A DNA stretch of 64,000 bases, taken from Whitmania pigra. Taxonomy: Eukaryota > Annelida > Clitellata > Hirudinida > Haemopidae. The notes beneath the pieces are model-generated. The model had not been told where the DNA came from, did no database searches, and saw only the letters and a list, made by a program, of their open reading frames with translations. The translations under genes and the position numbers were made by a program. Below, piece by piece: positions 37,508-49,412 of the stretch; the first letter of the stretch is position 1; each line of letters opens with the position of its first letter. The DNA lies in assembly GCA_021613335.1 (NCBI GenBank), contig JAJTWR010000263.1:3646001-3710000 (forward strand). Reading direction: 5' to 3'.

Positions 37508-38941
37508 GCAGCAGCACCATAATCGTCACCCTTAAGCAGTTACTTTTCCAGCAGCATGAAAATGAGAATTGGTAATGATAAACAGTTGATTCCACATTAA
37601 GCAAGCCTATTAGGATACCTCCACAATTTTAAAATGTCATAAAATGTTATCATCATCGTCGCCATCATCATCATCACAATCATCATCTTTATCATCAGTC
37701 GAAGCCATTAATGACATTCTTGTCATCGTCGTTGTCATCCTCTCCTCGCAATCTGCTGACCTGTCTCTTTAACTGGTCCCTCTAATTGATGTACAGTCCC
37801 CAAGTAATGAGCCACCTCCATTCTCCATCCAATATAAGAATTTTATGCCTTCCTCACTTGATACTTATTTACTTTATCTAATAAACATTCACCCGACAAC
37901 ATTTCCACGAGCTGTTCCTTAACTTCTCCGTGTTGTGAATTAAGAATTCGAGAAGTGCAGTTATTTGTATTTTTCCATATATTTCAACATGCTCTTTTTG
38001 TTGATTTTCACAAATTTTAACCATCATCATCCTCAGCAGCAGTAGACCTATTATTTCAGCTTTGAATTTGAATTCGTTCATAAAAGTTGCATCGTAGTCG
38101 TCGTCGTGAATGCAATCAGTCACTTGCTGATGAGCAGATGGAGGAATGTATAAAAGATGAAGATGACATTGTGGAATGTCGTTATGAGATGAATACGACT
38201 AACAATTTGTCATCCTGGTGATAGTATTCAGGAAATATGTCGAGTTTCCGGCAATTGAAATAAAGCAATGGAATTACGCAAAAGATATTTAAAATAAGGT
38301 TTAATATTTCGGCAACCAATAGTTAAACAATCATTTCAATAATGATATCAATTCTTAAAAAAATTCAAATAAGTTAGTTTAATTCTCTCTTTTTTTTTAC
38401 TTTTTGACACGATTTCTCCGAGACACCTATGACCAAACTGTTGAGAAACTGTTCATAGTTTTTGTTTATAAGAGATCCTGAATTTAATAATTTTCCAATT
38501 AATATAAATTTCTATGTCGGTTCGTTGTATTAAATGAGTTTTTATTCAGATTAAAGCTTTGTTCTTCCACGATGGTCGTCCAAATTATGGCGTTGTACTC
38601 GTACCATTGGATGAGAAATGATTATGATAAAAATTATAGTGAAAATTGTACATTATGATATTAATTGTATTAACTGGCGATAAATGCGCCTCAATACATT
38701 AATTGAAACGGAATTTCTAATAGAGACAAAACGAAACATCAACTCATGACTTACTGGGGATCATTTCACAAGCAACACAACAATGGTTTCTGAGACTTAT
38801 TTAGGGGCGGGGTTTACGGGTTCAAACCCCCTGAAATATCACCCAAAAAAATTTTAATTTTAAATTTAACAAATTTTGTTTCTAGATCAGCAAAAAATGC
38901 AAGTATATTAATGTCGAAGACATTATTTTAACAAAATTGAC

Positions 38942-39009
38942 ATCAAGTAGCGCAGTGGTTGAGGACCCGCCCCAAGTTTTGGCAGCGCGAGTTCGATTCC
39001 CGTCTTGAT
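38942..39009 (+). repeat. tRNA-like sequence (pseudo-tRNA or SINE head)
   Basis: ATCAAG at the start pairs perfectly with CTTGAT 68 nt later. TAGCGCAGTGG resembles a tRNA A-box and GAGTTCGATTCCC is a strong B-box. The T stem (GCGAG/CCCGT) has a mismatch and the anticodon arm is poor, so a functional tRNA is unlikely. Shortly downstream is ttagggttaggg, two telomere-like units, probably by chance. Confidence 0.5.
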
Positions 39010-39489
39010 TCCCATCCATGCATGTGACGTTGCAGTGTGTTTTAATATTGGTTAGGGTTAGGGGTAATAATTTAATTTTCAAAATGTTCAGACGAGTTTC
39101 TTAATAAATATTTAATTGATTGCATATTGTAATGACATAAATTACCCATGCTGCCATATTTCACAATAAAGATGGCAGTAGTACTAGGACGAGAGAGGTC
39201 ACTTTTTATAGTATACAGGAGGCAGGTTTATCATCGAGGTCATCATCATCAAGATCACCATCATCAAGAAGGCCAGCTCCACCATTAAAGGGCGTAGAAA
39301 CCTTTTATTTCATCGTGAAAACGTTTTGGTTTTGCAAGTTGTCAATAGACACAATACAAGATGACTCTTCGATGCCTATGTACATTGTATATATGGAGCC
39401 CAAGTAATTATCTGCATGACAATGATGATGATGAAAATGATGACCACTTTGAAATCTACCGGCAAAGAAGACAGTAACATTTTAGGGAA

Positions 39490-39771
39490 TTGCATGAAGT
39501 TTCCGTAATGCGACGAATTCATCCGTTTGAATTGAAGTACTGGTCGAGGAATTTAATGGAGATTGTTAGTTCAAACGCAAATGATCAAAGTCATACCAGT
39601 GTTACCAATCGACCATGTGACGTCCTCGAAACAGAGCGACACCGTACCCTCTACGTCACAAATCTGGACTTTGATGTCACACCTGATGAGCTGAAACACT
39701 ACATCTCCACCAGCGTTCCAATGCTGAGAGCTTCCGTGAACCGGGCATCAGTTCTGAAACCGAACTTGTGA
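39490..39771 (+). pseudogene. RRM-like open frame (possible exon or decayed gene)
   Basis: The 93-residue frame contains RHRTLYVTNLDFDVTPDELK and then HYISTSVPMLRASV. The LYVTNL (RNP2-like) and acidic helix after it look like the first half of an RRM. After the stop at 39771 the +1 frame continues FCNRNNRHFFGLISRSSKG, loosely like an RNP1 region, so a frameshift may have broken it. It is not ELAV-type. I do not recognise the parent gene. It could be a chance frame, a decayed retrocopy or a real exon. Confidence 0.3.
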
Positions 39772-40145
39772 CATTCTGTAATAGAAACAACAGACACTTC
39801 TTCGGTTTGATTTCCAGGAGTTCAAAGGGCACATGTTGGGTCTGATTTGTGTCGAACAGAAGAATGGAGTCAGCCATCTAGGCGAAATACTTCTCAGTTT
39901 GGAGAAACTTAAATGACATTCGGTCTGCTAAGCATTACAAACAAAAATAGCACTCGTTGTTGATGTTCGACTTGTGCCAGATTTATCATTTCCATCATTT
40001 TATTGAACTGATAAACCAGACAAACTTACATCATTTTTAATTATCCATACATTGCACAAAATATCAGAAATTTCTTTGATTTAATTGTCGTCCAAAAATA
40101 TTGTAAGAAATTGTAATATAACATTTACAACTTCTAAAAATAAAA

Positions 40146-40182
40146 TTTGATCCCCCGAAATCATTTTCTGGCTATGGCCCTG
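40146..40182 (-). mobile_element. hAT-like element end (fragment)
   Basis: Read on the minus strand: CAGGGCCATAGCCAGAAAAT, then GATTTCGGGGGATC. This resembles a widespread type of hAT terminus. No matching opposite end was found. Confidence 0.35.
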
Positions 40183-41633
40183 TTTCTATTACATTATACG
40201 AATTAACACAAAAGTTATATCTTTCAGGTGACCTCTAAAAAAAAAATATTTCAATGGAAAATAAATGAAAAATTGAAACTTAAATGAAATTCAATATTAT
40301 AATAATATTTTACCATAATCGCTTTTTAGCTTTCCTTTGCATCGCGATGCATGGCATACCGAGTTGAAGGTAGCCAGATGGTCATCGTAATCATAACTTT
40401 GATAAAGAACGTTGAGTTTGTCTTGCAGGGGAATCAATCATTTGCCAAGTTTAACCTGAGCAAACAAAGAAGTTGCTTGACATGGAGTCCACGAGGTTTG
40501 CATCGGTCAAAAGATGTTTGAGAAATTAACAGCAACAATAAAAACAATAACATCAGTGACAACACAACAACAGCATCTAATAATTTCATTCGCAAGTCTT
40601 TTTAAAATTTTCAAACAATTCCCGCATGTACATGTAGTATATCTACATATTTACATCTATATCTAGTTGTGCTATTTTTAATGTGTTCATGAAACACTTT
40701 ATTTGATGCTGCAAAAAAACAAAACAAAACAAAAATAAGAAGCAAGCAAGCGAGATACAAGAAAGAAGAGGAATAACAAAGTATTAGCAAAGGAATGAAG
40801 TCCTATGCTCCGTTAGGTTCATATTCATTACTTGGCTACATAGCCTCTGCGCAAATAATCAAAAGAATTTGTTTGCTTATTTTTTAGATCATAAATAAGG
40901 AAATGCATGTAAAACAAATTATTAGTAAAGTAGAAATTATAATGTAATGTAATCATTGAATGATCTCCTCTAATTAAAATGATTGAACTGAACGAAATTA
41001 TCCTGAAGAGGATTGATGAATGAAAATTTGTTGACCATCGGTGAGATGGAAAATCTCTGCTGCTCAACTAGTACTTAATGCTGTTAAGTTATCACATAAT
41101 CGTACCATATCGTCGATGCTACCGTCGTTCATTGTCATTTCATTCAAATTGTCAACCATGAAAACTTTGCACAAAGTCACCCGACCTCAGATAGTTTGTG
41201 AATTTGATGAATACTAAAGTAAATTGTGTTTTTATTCTAATTTCATTATAATATTCAAATCTCTAGTATTTGGATTTTAATTTACTTTAATTTAATTTAA
41301 TTTACTTAATAAAGGAGGACGCAAATCTTGAACTTGGTATGTTTAAAAAATAAAATTCTTGCTGGAGGTTGTAATCCATATGAAGGTGATGATGTTAAGA
41401 TGGAAACTTTCCGCATTCCTTTACTTTCTCTCCTCCGATCTTAACTTTCCTTTTCTTCTGCTTCACGCCAACGACTCACTCAGTCGGCAAAGATTAAGCG
41501 ATTCGAGGATCACGGGTGCCGACCTGTTCTTAGTTTACATTCTCTCTCCTTCTCACGCTCGTACATCACCATCTTCACTCGGCGCAGGTCGAACGTTTCA
41601 ATTTAACTCGGGACTCGATGGAGCAAGGGTGAC

Positions 41634-42030
41634 GACGACGACGACGACAATAACACAAATAATAATTATAATAACAACAACAACAACAATAATAATAATA
41701 ATACAAAGAATACACGAGAATGAATCCAAAGGTCGTTAGCATCTGCACACAATAAATAACTAAACTTAATAAAATACTTCTAATAAATGTTATCGAGGCA
41801 TCAAAGAATCAGCACATAACAAAGAAAAAATACTAGGAACCTGCTTTTGAGCTGACACAAAATGGTTTTATTATCAACAAAAATAATTTCAATAACAACG
41901 ACAAAAATAATTATAACAATAACGACAATAATTATAACGACACAATGATCATAATAACATCAGCAATAATAAATATGATAACAACAATAATTATAATAAC
42001 AACAACTATAATACTTATAGCAATAATAAC
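41634..42030. repeat. AAC/AAT-rich low-complexity stretch
   Basis: GAC triplets, then (AAC)n and (AAT)n runs (41634-41705), followed by scattered AATAAC/ATAACAAC units to about 42030. Confidence 0.85.
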
Positions 42031-43798
42031 AATGCGCATTTCATGTTAGAAAGTGTGCCATTAACAGTAAATTTTGTGCAACAACATTTTTAAATTTCAA
42101 ATGGTCAATTTTTGACATTCATTTAGCATTTATTTCAAAACTCACGAAACAGCCCCAAATTCAAATCTATCCATTGGAGGCATGTCAAGTATTTAATTGA
42201 ACGTGTACATCCAAAAGTAATGTTACATCTCGAAATATAAAATTTGGTAGCCATGGACGTACTCTGCAACAAAAAAAACAAAGAAATGGTGATGGGGCAG
42301 ATGAAAATTAGTCTGAATTCTCCGTGTGTTCTCTTATTCGGACGGGCATTAAATTTCAGTTTAGCGATTTCTGATAATGAGAAGATAGGAGGCAATATCG
42401 TGAGGCAGAGTCAACCTTCTATGGAATGTCCCCCAATGATAGCTGCAAATTGAGTCAGCACGTTGATTATGTTTATAACTCCATTCCTTCAATCGTCCAT
42501 TCTCGTGAGATATTTCAACTGATCCTTCATAAAACATTCATTTCATATTTAAGGATCTAATCAACAAGGAAATTCCATTTAAACGTGGAATAAATATATT
42601 TTGCCTTCCGTCGTCCATTAGCTTATATTTGTTACTTCGCTTTGTTGGAATGTTGCGGACTTTGTTTTCTCTTCAGTTCTCTTCAGCCAACAAAATTAAT
42701 TCCATAAAGTACTACAAAACAAACAAAATTACAAACCGTAAATGATTGGGGGTGTAAAGAGAGGAAACAGTTATGAAAATATATCGTGTGGAGTAATTTG
42801 TAAATGCAAATGAAATGCTGAATCCTGTAAATACCATTCTTCTGTGTGAATGGTTTCTCCATGGACTAAGCATGTCTTTTTCGACTCCATAATGGGCCTC
42901 ATGATGATGATAATGGCGATAATGTCAGTGACGATTAAAAAAAAAGAGCATGGTAGTTTGATAATGGTGGCAAACGCGGCTCCCCAACTTTTTATCTTGG
43001 ACGATAATCGAGATCCGACTAGAAAATGTTGCGAAAACTTTCGTGTTAAAATTCTGGAGTGTGCATCTTTTTCTCTCTTTGTTTAATGTTCTTTGTTCTC
43101 GGAATGGTCTTTTGTTACGATGATGATGATGATGATGATTGTCCGATAAAAGATCGCTTATTTATGCACCTGAAGGGGAGAAGGTGATAGAAAGTGAGGC
43201 CATGATATATGGACTAAAGGCCAGAATTCGTTTGCATACAGCAGTTTTTCATCAGCATTCCCTCCTTCTTGCTTTCTGAGTTCGTGTTATACATATCCCG
43301 TTTGTGTCAAACTTATAACAAATACTAATAACTTCAACTTTTGTTGTAGTTGTACAATATATAGTTATAATAGCCTGTTAACTTTCGTACTTGTAACAAA
43401 TACGCTTATTAACTTCAACTTGGGCCATTTAAGTCGATGCGCATTGTCGCAGATTTTATATTTTCTGCTTCTACGCCAAGTTTATTTTTAATAAGCCTCC
43501 ACGTGAAAATTAAAGCATTCACATCCACTGAATATTTCCTTCTCTTTTATACAAATATCTCCTTCGAATCTTAGAAAGTATTCGCATTAAGTTAACGATC
43601 ATAATGACATTCATCGTCTAATGAAAATTTTAATAACGCGTTGCAATTTCTTGTTCAATAATAAGGACACAATGCTTAATAAGATCATTACTTTTGTTGT
43701 ATGCATATATTTAGAAAAGCGTATAGGTAACTTTTGTAAATTCAAAAATTATTTTGTAATGCATTATTTCCAAAATACTTTGACCACAAGCACACGGG

Positions 43799-44125
43799 AT
43801 GTGTGCAGATGAACGCCTGTTGTTACCATGGAGATTTACAACATCTGTATGTGTTTATCTTGCTTCTACCCAATTCCAATCGAAACTGATGGAATACATA
43901 ATGAGAAACATTTCTGTTTTAATGTATTTGTTAGAAATCAAAATGTCCTCTGGAAAGCGAGTAATTGAGGAAATAACGCCAACATCACACATCTCATCAA
44001 AATGTTTTGACAACCCGAATGTTTGCTCAGAAAAACTTCCTCTTGCAACAAATCCAGATTCAAACGAACTTTTTAAATCTCAGCAAGAATATGTCGCCTG
44101 TCTGAAAAATTCGGGAAAATATTAG
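43799..44125 (+). CDS. Small hypothetical open frame (doubtful)
   Basis: A 108-codon frame. From an internal Met it reads MSSGKRVIEEITPTSHISSK and on to QQEYVACLKNSGKY. The composition is more protein-like than neighbouring frames (charged, Ser/Thr/Asn-rich, no simple repeat), but no family is recognised and no splice signals or homology support it. It may be a chance frame or one exon of an unseen gene. Confidence 0.15.
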   Translation: MCADERLLLPWRFTTSVCVYLASTQFQSKLMEYIMRNISVLMYLLEIKMSSGKRVIEEITPTSHISSKCFDNPNVCSEKLPLATNPDSNELFKSQQEYVACLKNSGKY

Positions 44126-44690
44126 CGGACAACAATTACAGGGAATACACGTCCTTCGTCGGACGAGGGTCCGTCACGGTCTGACGGTTGGTTAACTCTT
44201 CTTCTTCTCCCTGTAAATATTTTTCTCTCTATTTTCCTCTCCTTCGCTACATTGCATTATATCTAATCTTTTTATATTTCTAATTCTTTTAAACTTATTG
44301 CTATAATAACTTATCAGCTCCTTTATTTGCATAGCTTCTTAAAGTAAATAATTTACAATTCTTTTTTTAATAATTGTAATTATGTTATTACATAATTTTT
44401 AATAATAAACATTAGTTTTATTTTAGACTAATTCTTTCTGAAAATGAAATTTGGTTTTAAGGAGTTTGTGATGCACTGAATGTTGTTTCACCATCGAGTG
44501 CTGAAACCCGTAAATAAAAGCATTTACACCGTAAACATTCAGCTTAGTCGACTAATCCGCAGCTAATCCACTCCATGAGCGATCTTCACTTTTAAACGAT
44601 AAACTTCTCTGCTCATTCTCCCTCACGACTTTGGAGATATTTAGTGCCTTCTACTTTAACGTCATCACCACGTCTAAATCATCAACGTCG

Positions 44691-44773
44691 TGATCATCAT
44701 CGTCATCGTCATCATCACCAGCATTATCATCAGCATCATCGTCATCGTCATCATCATCATCATCATCATCATC
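44691..44773. repeat. (ATC/GTC)n microsatellite
   Basis: CATCATCGTCATCGTC-type triplets ending in pure CATCAT. Confidence 0.9.
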
Positions 44774-44926
44774 TTTTTATTCTTTCGTCGTTCCCCCCGC
44801 CGGTTGCAAGAAAAACCTCGGAGTCCCGTAAATCAATTGATGGCATCAACCCCCTTCTCTACATACGGTCCACAAAATGCAAATGAGATGCACGTTTTCC
44901 GATATATTTGTTAAATTATAAATCAT

Positions 44927-45050
44927 CTCATGAATATTAATACAAATTGTCATCACTATCATCGAAGAATCTCTTTTATGAATATTAATGCAGTTATAAA
45001 TCGCCTCATGAATATTAATACGAATTACAATTCGTCTCATGAATATTAAC
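44927..45050. repeat. Four spaced copies of CTCATGAATATTAA
   Basis: CTCATGAATATTAATAC or close variants occur at 44927, 44975, 45005 and 45036, with ACAAAT/CGAAT following. The spacing is 30-50 bp. This is a degenerate short tandem array. Confidence 0.7.
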
Positions 45051-46835
45051 ACAAATCCTCACGTGTGACCTCAAAGTGATTCATTGCGAGTGGACACAGA
45101 AACAAAAAGGGAGACCAGTTCCCCACAGATTGAAAAGACGATGGAAAATGTTGAGGATGTTTATGTAGAATTATAAATTACACGTTATGTTATTACATAT
45201 AATTATAAATATAATTATAATCTTTGAAAAATTATATTACAAATTGCTAGTGAAAGAGAACCTTGTCAGAAAGTAACTTGAAACTCGGAGTTCTTGTTAA
45301 TGACGTATATCAAGTACTGGCAGTCGATACTACACAAACTGAGCATTGTATTTTGGGCACGTCTGTTTGCCACATTCCTGTCATTAGCAGAGAGGCGGGA
45401 AAGAAATGTGTAGGCGGGACCATGGTGCGAAAGAGTGGATGAATGAGTGCGGATGGGGAGGGAACTTGCATGTTTTCATTGCTTTGAGGCTCGTCAGGAT
45501 TTCAATGATGGAAGTCTTTTCTTCAGTTAAATGTACATTTTTTAATTGATCCATGCTTTTCATTTCTATATATTTCACGTAAGATTGCCAAAAATAAGTT
45601 TCAAAAAAATGAATTCCAGTTGAATCTCCAAAGTTTCTATTATTCTATTCACTTCACTCAAATAGTCATAACAACATTTATCAGTTAAATGGATAAAAGC
45701 TTCAAATACATGGGCAATAATAACAATAATTACAATCATTGGAATAACAATATTTCCATGGACCTAAAAGTTAATAGCAGCCTCGTCTTGAATAGGTGGA
45801 CATTTGGCTGATCCTGTTTTATGGGGGAGCAAAAAATTCGTCCACAGAATGAGAAGGAACGGTGGTTTTGAACATATTATTATAGGATACGATTTGAATT
45901 TAAAGTGCCTAGAGTATTTCTTTGTAAAATTACTAATGTTATTGGTGCTTTTAAATAATAATAAGTTTTAAAATACTTGTTGTAAGTTAAAACGTTATTT
46001 AGCAAAAGTGAGAGAAGGACGAAATGTAGTAACATTAACTCGAATTGAAAATGGAGAAGAAATGTTTTTAAAAATGTGAGCGACAAGGGCAAGAAGGCAA
46101 TGACGTCACAATAAATGAAAATGGAAAACATGGAACGGAGGAGCAGAGCGAAATGGAATTCAAAAAGGATGTCGGATCGAGAAAATTTTGTGCCCGTTTG
46201 ATGCTTCAGCGCTGACGATCTATGTTTCTCTGGCGAGCCATATTCTTGCTGTTATCTCGAAAACAAAGAATAAGCAATCCAGCCAGGTATGCCCAGTGGA
46301 AAACGCTGTCGGAATCTGATTAAAAAAGATTCTTGACTGACCTATCAATATATTAATTTCATCTTAACTTTCATTCTACTCAAACATAGAAGGATTGAAA
46401 GAGCTCACAAAACCTTTCATGGGGGAAAATGAGATTCAACTTTTTGTCCGAAGTGAGTTTATATTCTGCTTTTACGATCGCAGCTTATGTAGGTTTTTGT
46501 GTGTTTTATATGCGAGTTAACTCTTACTTTATTTTAATAGAAATTATCAATTCAGTCAGCCTTTGTTGACGGGGTTTGTTAAGAGGGAGTATTCTCGTTC
46601 CTCGAGCGGTAATAAAAAGCTTTATTTAATTGAATCACCAGAGTGTGTGTCCGGATGAACATAAAGGACTGAAAAGTGCTGACCTGGAATGTCAAAACAA
46701 ACACGTTTCGCTCTCTCTATAACAGCATTGCTTGGCATCTTCAGTTTCTTCTTTCTTCACCTCACAAATTCTTGATTTCAGAACATTTTTGCTATTATGG
46801 AGTATTCATGGAATGGAATGCTCCGACACCATTTT

Positions 46836-46880
46836 CAGGGCCGGATTTACCTAGATGGAAGCTCCAGCTGCTCTCTCCCC
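46836..46880 (+). mobile_element. Possible hAT-like element end
   Basis: CAGGGCCGGATTTACCTAG resembles a common hAT terminus. No partner end or target duplication was found. Confidence 0.3.
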
Positions 46881-47601
46881 TAAAATCCTAAAAAGCAAAA
46901 AAATGGGGGTTTATGGTTGGTGGAGGCCCAAGATTTGCTTGCAAAAAAAAAACGTTACAAAATTATTATATATTATTATAATTATAAAGGATCATACTAA
47001 TTAATTATTTTACATCGCATCATTATGCCATTTTCTCACTAAAAGTATGAGAAGGAAATGCGTGGAATTTTAGAGATACTTGCTAATTGCCCGTGCAGCC
47101 TTACCGATCTTGTTAGTTGTAGGAAGATCCCTGTGGCAGTTGCGGCAAACACCGCACCGTACGAAAACGTTGTTAGTTAAATAAATACAGTCGTAAATAG
47201 CGGAGACGTTGAGTTGAAGACGAGGTCCAGTCTAAAAATTATTTAATTATATTCTCAGAATACATTACAAGGGAGAACTTTTAGTTTGTTACAAAAAACG
47301 CAAAAGTAAATGCACTGTGAAGCAGACTCGGCCCCCGGGACATCAGTTTTGAAAGGTCTATGTGTCTGTTTCGGGGCAAGGATCCATATCGCGAAAAAAG
47401 ATGTCCCCCGTTCTGCAAAGGAAGCGATGACTGTCAAAGTTACCTTAAATTGTAGGCCTTTTGCACATTTGAAGTTACCTTTCAAAATGTTGTTGGGGAA
47501 ACATTTATTGGGTTAATTTAAGACTCTAATGTTGAATTTGGAGATATTTTCGGTGGCGTCAACCTGGTTGACTCAACCATTTCTGGATGCTTGGACAAGA
47601 T

Positions 47602-47793
47602 TGGCGTGCTAGTTGGATTGCAACCCTCTGAACGGCGATAAAAACAACAGTCGTTACTTGTCGTGTTCGCAACCCAGCTCGCACCACCAGGGAGCGCCCT
47701 CGGGTAAGGGCGTTATATAAATGGTGGATCGATTAAGAAGTGCCTTCACGTCCTATTCAGATACATAAGGCACTCAAAAAATCGGCTAAATAC
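47602..47793 (+). mobile_element. tRNA-derived SINE (family B, tail 1)
   Basis: It starts TTGGCGTGCTAGTTGG. The blocks ACAGTCGTTACTTGTCGTG, TTCGCAACCCAGC, GGCGTTATATAAATGGTGG and tail AAGTGCCTTCACGTCCTATT to CGGCTAAATAC follow in order. It matches the copies at 8.0 and 55.1 kb throughout its 3' tail. Confidence 0.88.
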
Positions 47794-48990
47794 AAATTGC
47801 TAATAACTTGAAATAGAAACTTAAGAATCAAATTATACTGATGAAAAATCTCCTGTCACGACACTAGTGAATTACTGAGCAGCGGTGCTGTTTATTTGCA
47901 ATCCCAGTCTCCAGCGTCTCATCTGACAAGGTGGATCATCCCTGAATATGAAAATAAAATATGAAAGGACAAAAGAAAGAGTTTTAACACAGAAAGTCCA
48001 TCAATTGAGTTTTATCAATAGTAATCCTGCTTTAAAAGAATTCTTTGAATAAATCAGTTTAATACCTTCTTCCAAGTTTTGGGTTTGGTGCAGTCCCGTT
48101 TGAAGTGATCCGGATGGTAAATGTGCGCTAGCAGAACAGTAGCGGTTGGGAAATTTTACAAACGTTCAGGGCGCTGTGGTTGTAGGACGCCTTCATGGCA
48201 ATCCCAAGACTTTTAGTTTCAAATAATTACTTGAAATTACTAATTACTCAACATTCAAAATTACTTTAAAAAATGAGTTGCATCAAACTCATATCTATGG
48301 TTGATGTAGACGCAGTACCTCTCGGCCAAAAGGCAACTGCGCGATACCTTAATCTTATTGAGCTCTCTTTCTACCCATGATGATAACTTTCGTGCCCTAC
48401 TTGGACGACAACGATGATAAAGATAATGATAATGGACGCGCCAGGAGTCGTACTGCCACCGTGCTGTCAGACGAAGTTTTAGCGAGGGAACACAAAGCAC
48501 TTTCAATTGTTCTACCTTCATCTGGTTCCGAACGCATCAAATTATTGGTCTGAGGTTAAATTACAATTCCTAATTACGTGAAATAGCCGCAGAAATGTAT
48601 GCTGACAACTGTGAAACCTCGGAGAATACCAATCATTAAGAACATCGGGTAGAATTTAAGCAAAAAATTTCTCAAGTGAAATAAATTACATTGCAGAATC
48701 ACAACATTGTTTATGAGCAAACAGTTTGTATTAACCGAAATATTTCAAAAATGTAATAGTAACCCATTTAAGTTAGTGACAAAAAGTTAGCTGAAAGCCA
48801 AATAAACAGAATTCTAAGTAGAACATTATGCATCACTGTCTTGAATGGCAAGGTTGAAGTAATTAACCAGACTAATACAAAAGGACCAAAACATTCTTAG
48901 TAGGGATGTGCGGTCACTACAAGGTAAAGTTGATCAGACCCCAATGCATTAAGGCAAATGCCTTTGAGCATCGATCAAGAGTCATGCCCA

Positions 48991-49121
48991 GGGCTGCCAG
49001 CAGAAATCTCTGGTCCTACGTTATGTTAATTTAGTAATAGAAAAACAAAAAAAATCTATTAGGTCCAAAAGATTTGCTGGGCCCCTGGACATTTTCTCCC
49101 CATTCCCTACCCTCTTGGCAG
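48991..49121. mobile_element. Possible short inverted-repeat element (MITE-like)
   Basis: CAGGGCTGCCAGCAG at the left faces CTTGGCAGCCATG at the right, giving a short inverted repeat (CAGGGCTGCCA against CATGGCTGCCA). No duplication flanks it. It lies just 3' of the DNMBP-like stop codon, so it may be in the 3' UTR. Confidence 0.35.
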
Positions 49122-49223
49122 CCATGGAAAATGCACTTGCAATTAGTGAGAAAGTTTTACTAGGTAACAGACAAGCTAAGTTTATAAACATCAGAAAGTA
49201 CTATTTATAAATGAATTTTTGTA

Positions 49224-49412
49224 TCAATCGATGACTGTCAAATAACTTGCTGGCACATATCCATTCTTTTCTAGGTCTTCATTGCGAAGGTACCACCATT
49301 CCCTATTACCAGTAAGATCATTTGTCTCTATAAGAGTAAGTATTTCATCTTTTGCTACACTTAGTTCAAGACCGGATCTGGCACCAAAGTCGAATAGAAC
49401 TTTTACTCTTTT
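49224..49412 (-). CDS. DNMBP: DNMBP-like exon M (C-terminal SH3 and stop)
   Basis: Acceptor ...aatttctcag is followed by AAAAGAG. It encodes KRVKVLFDFGARSGLELSVA, KDEILTLIE, NREWWYL and NGYVPASYLTVID before TGA (49224-49226). It is a complete SH3 core, too short to appear as a long free-standing open frame. Confidence 0.95.
   Translation of the reverse strand, partial: KRVKVLFDFGARSGLELSVAKDEILTLIETNDLTGNREWWYLRNEDLEKNGYVPASYLTVID

Noticed and set aside
38942..39009. Functional tRNA gene
   Set aside because: Anticodon and T stems are poorly paired. Kept only as tRNA-like.
39051..39062. Interstitial telomere
   Set aside because: Only two TTAGGG units, which is too few.
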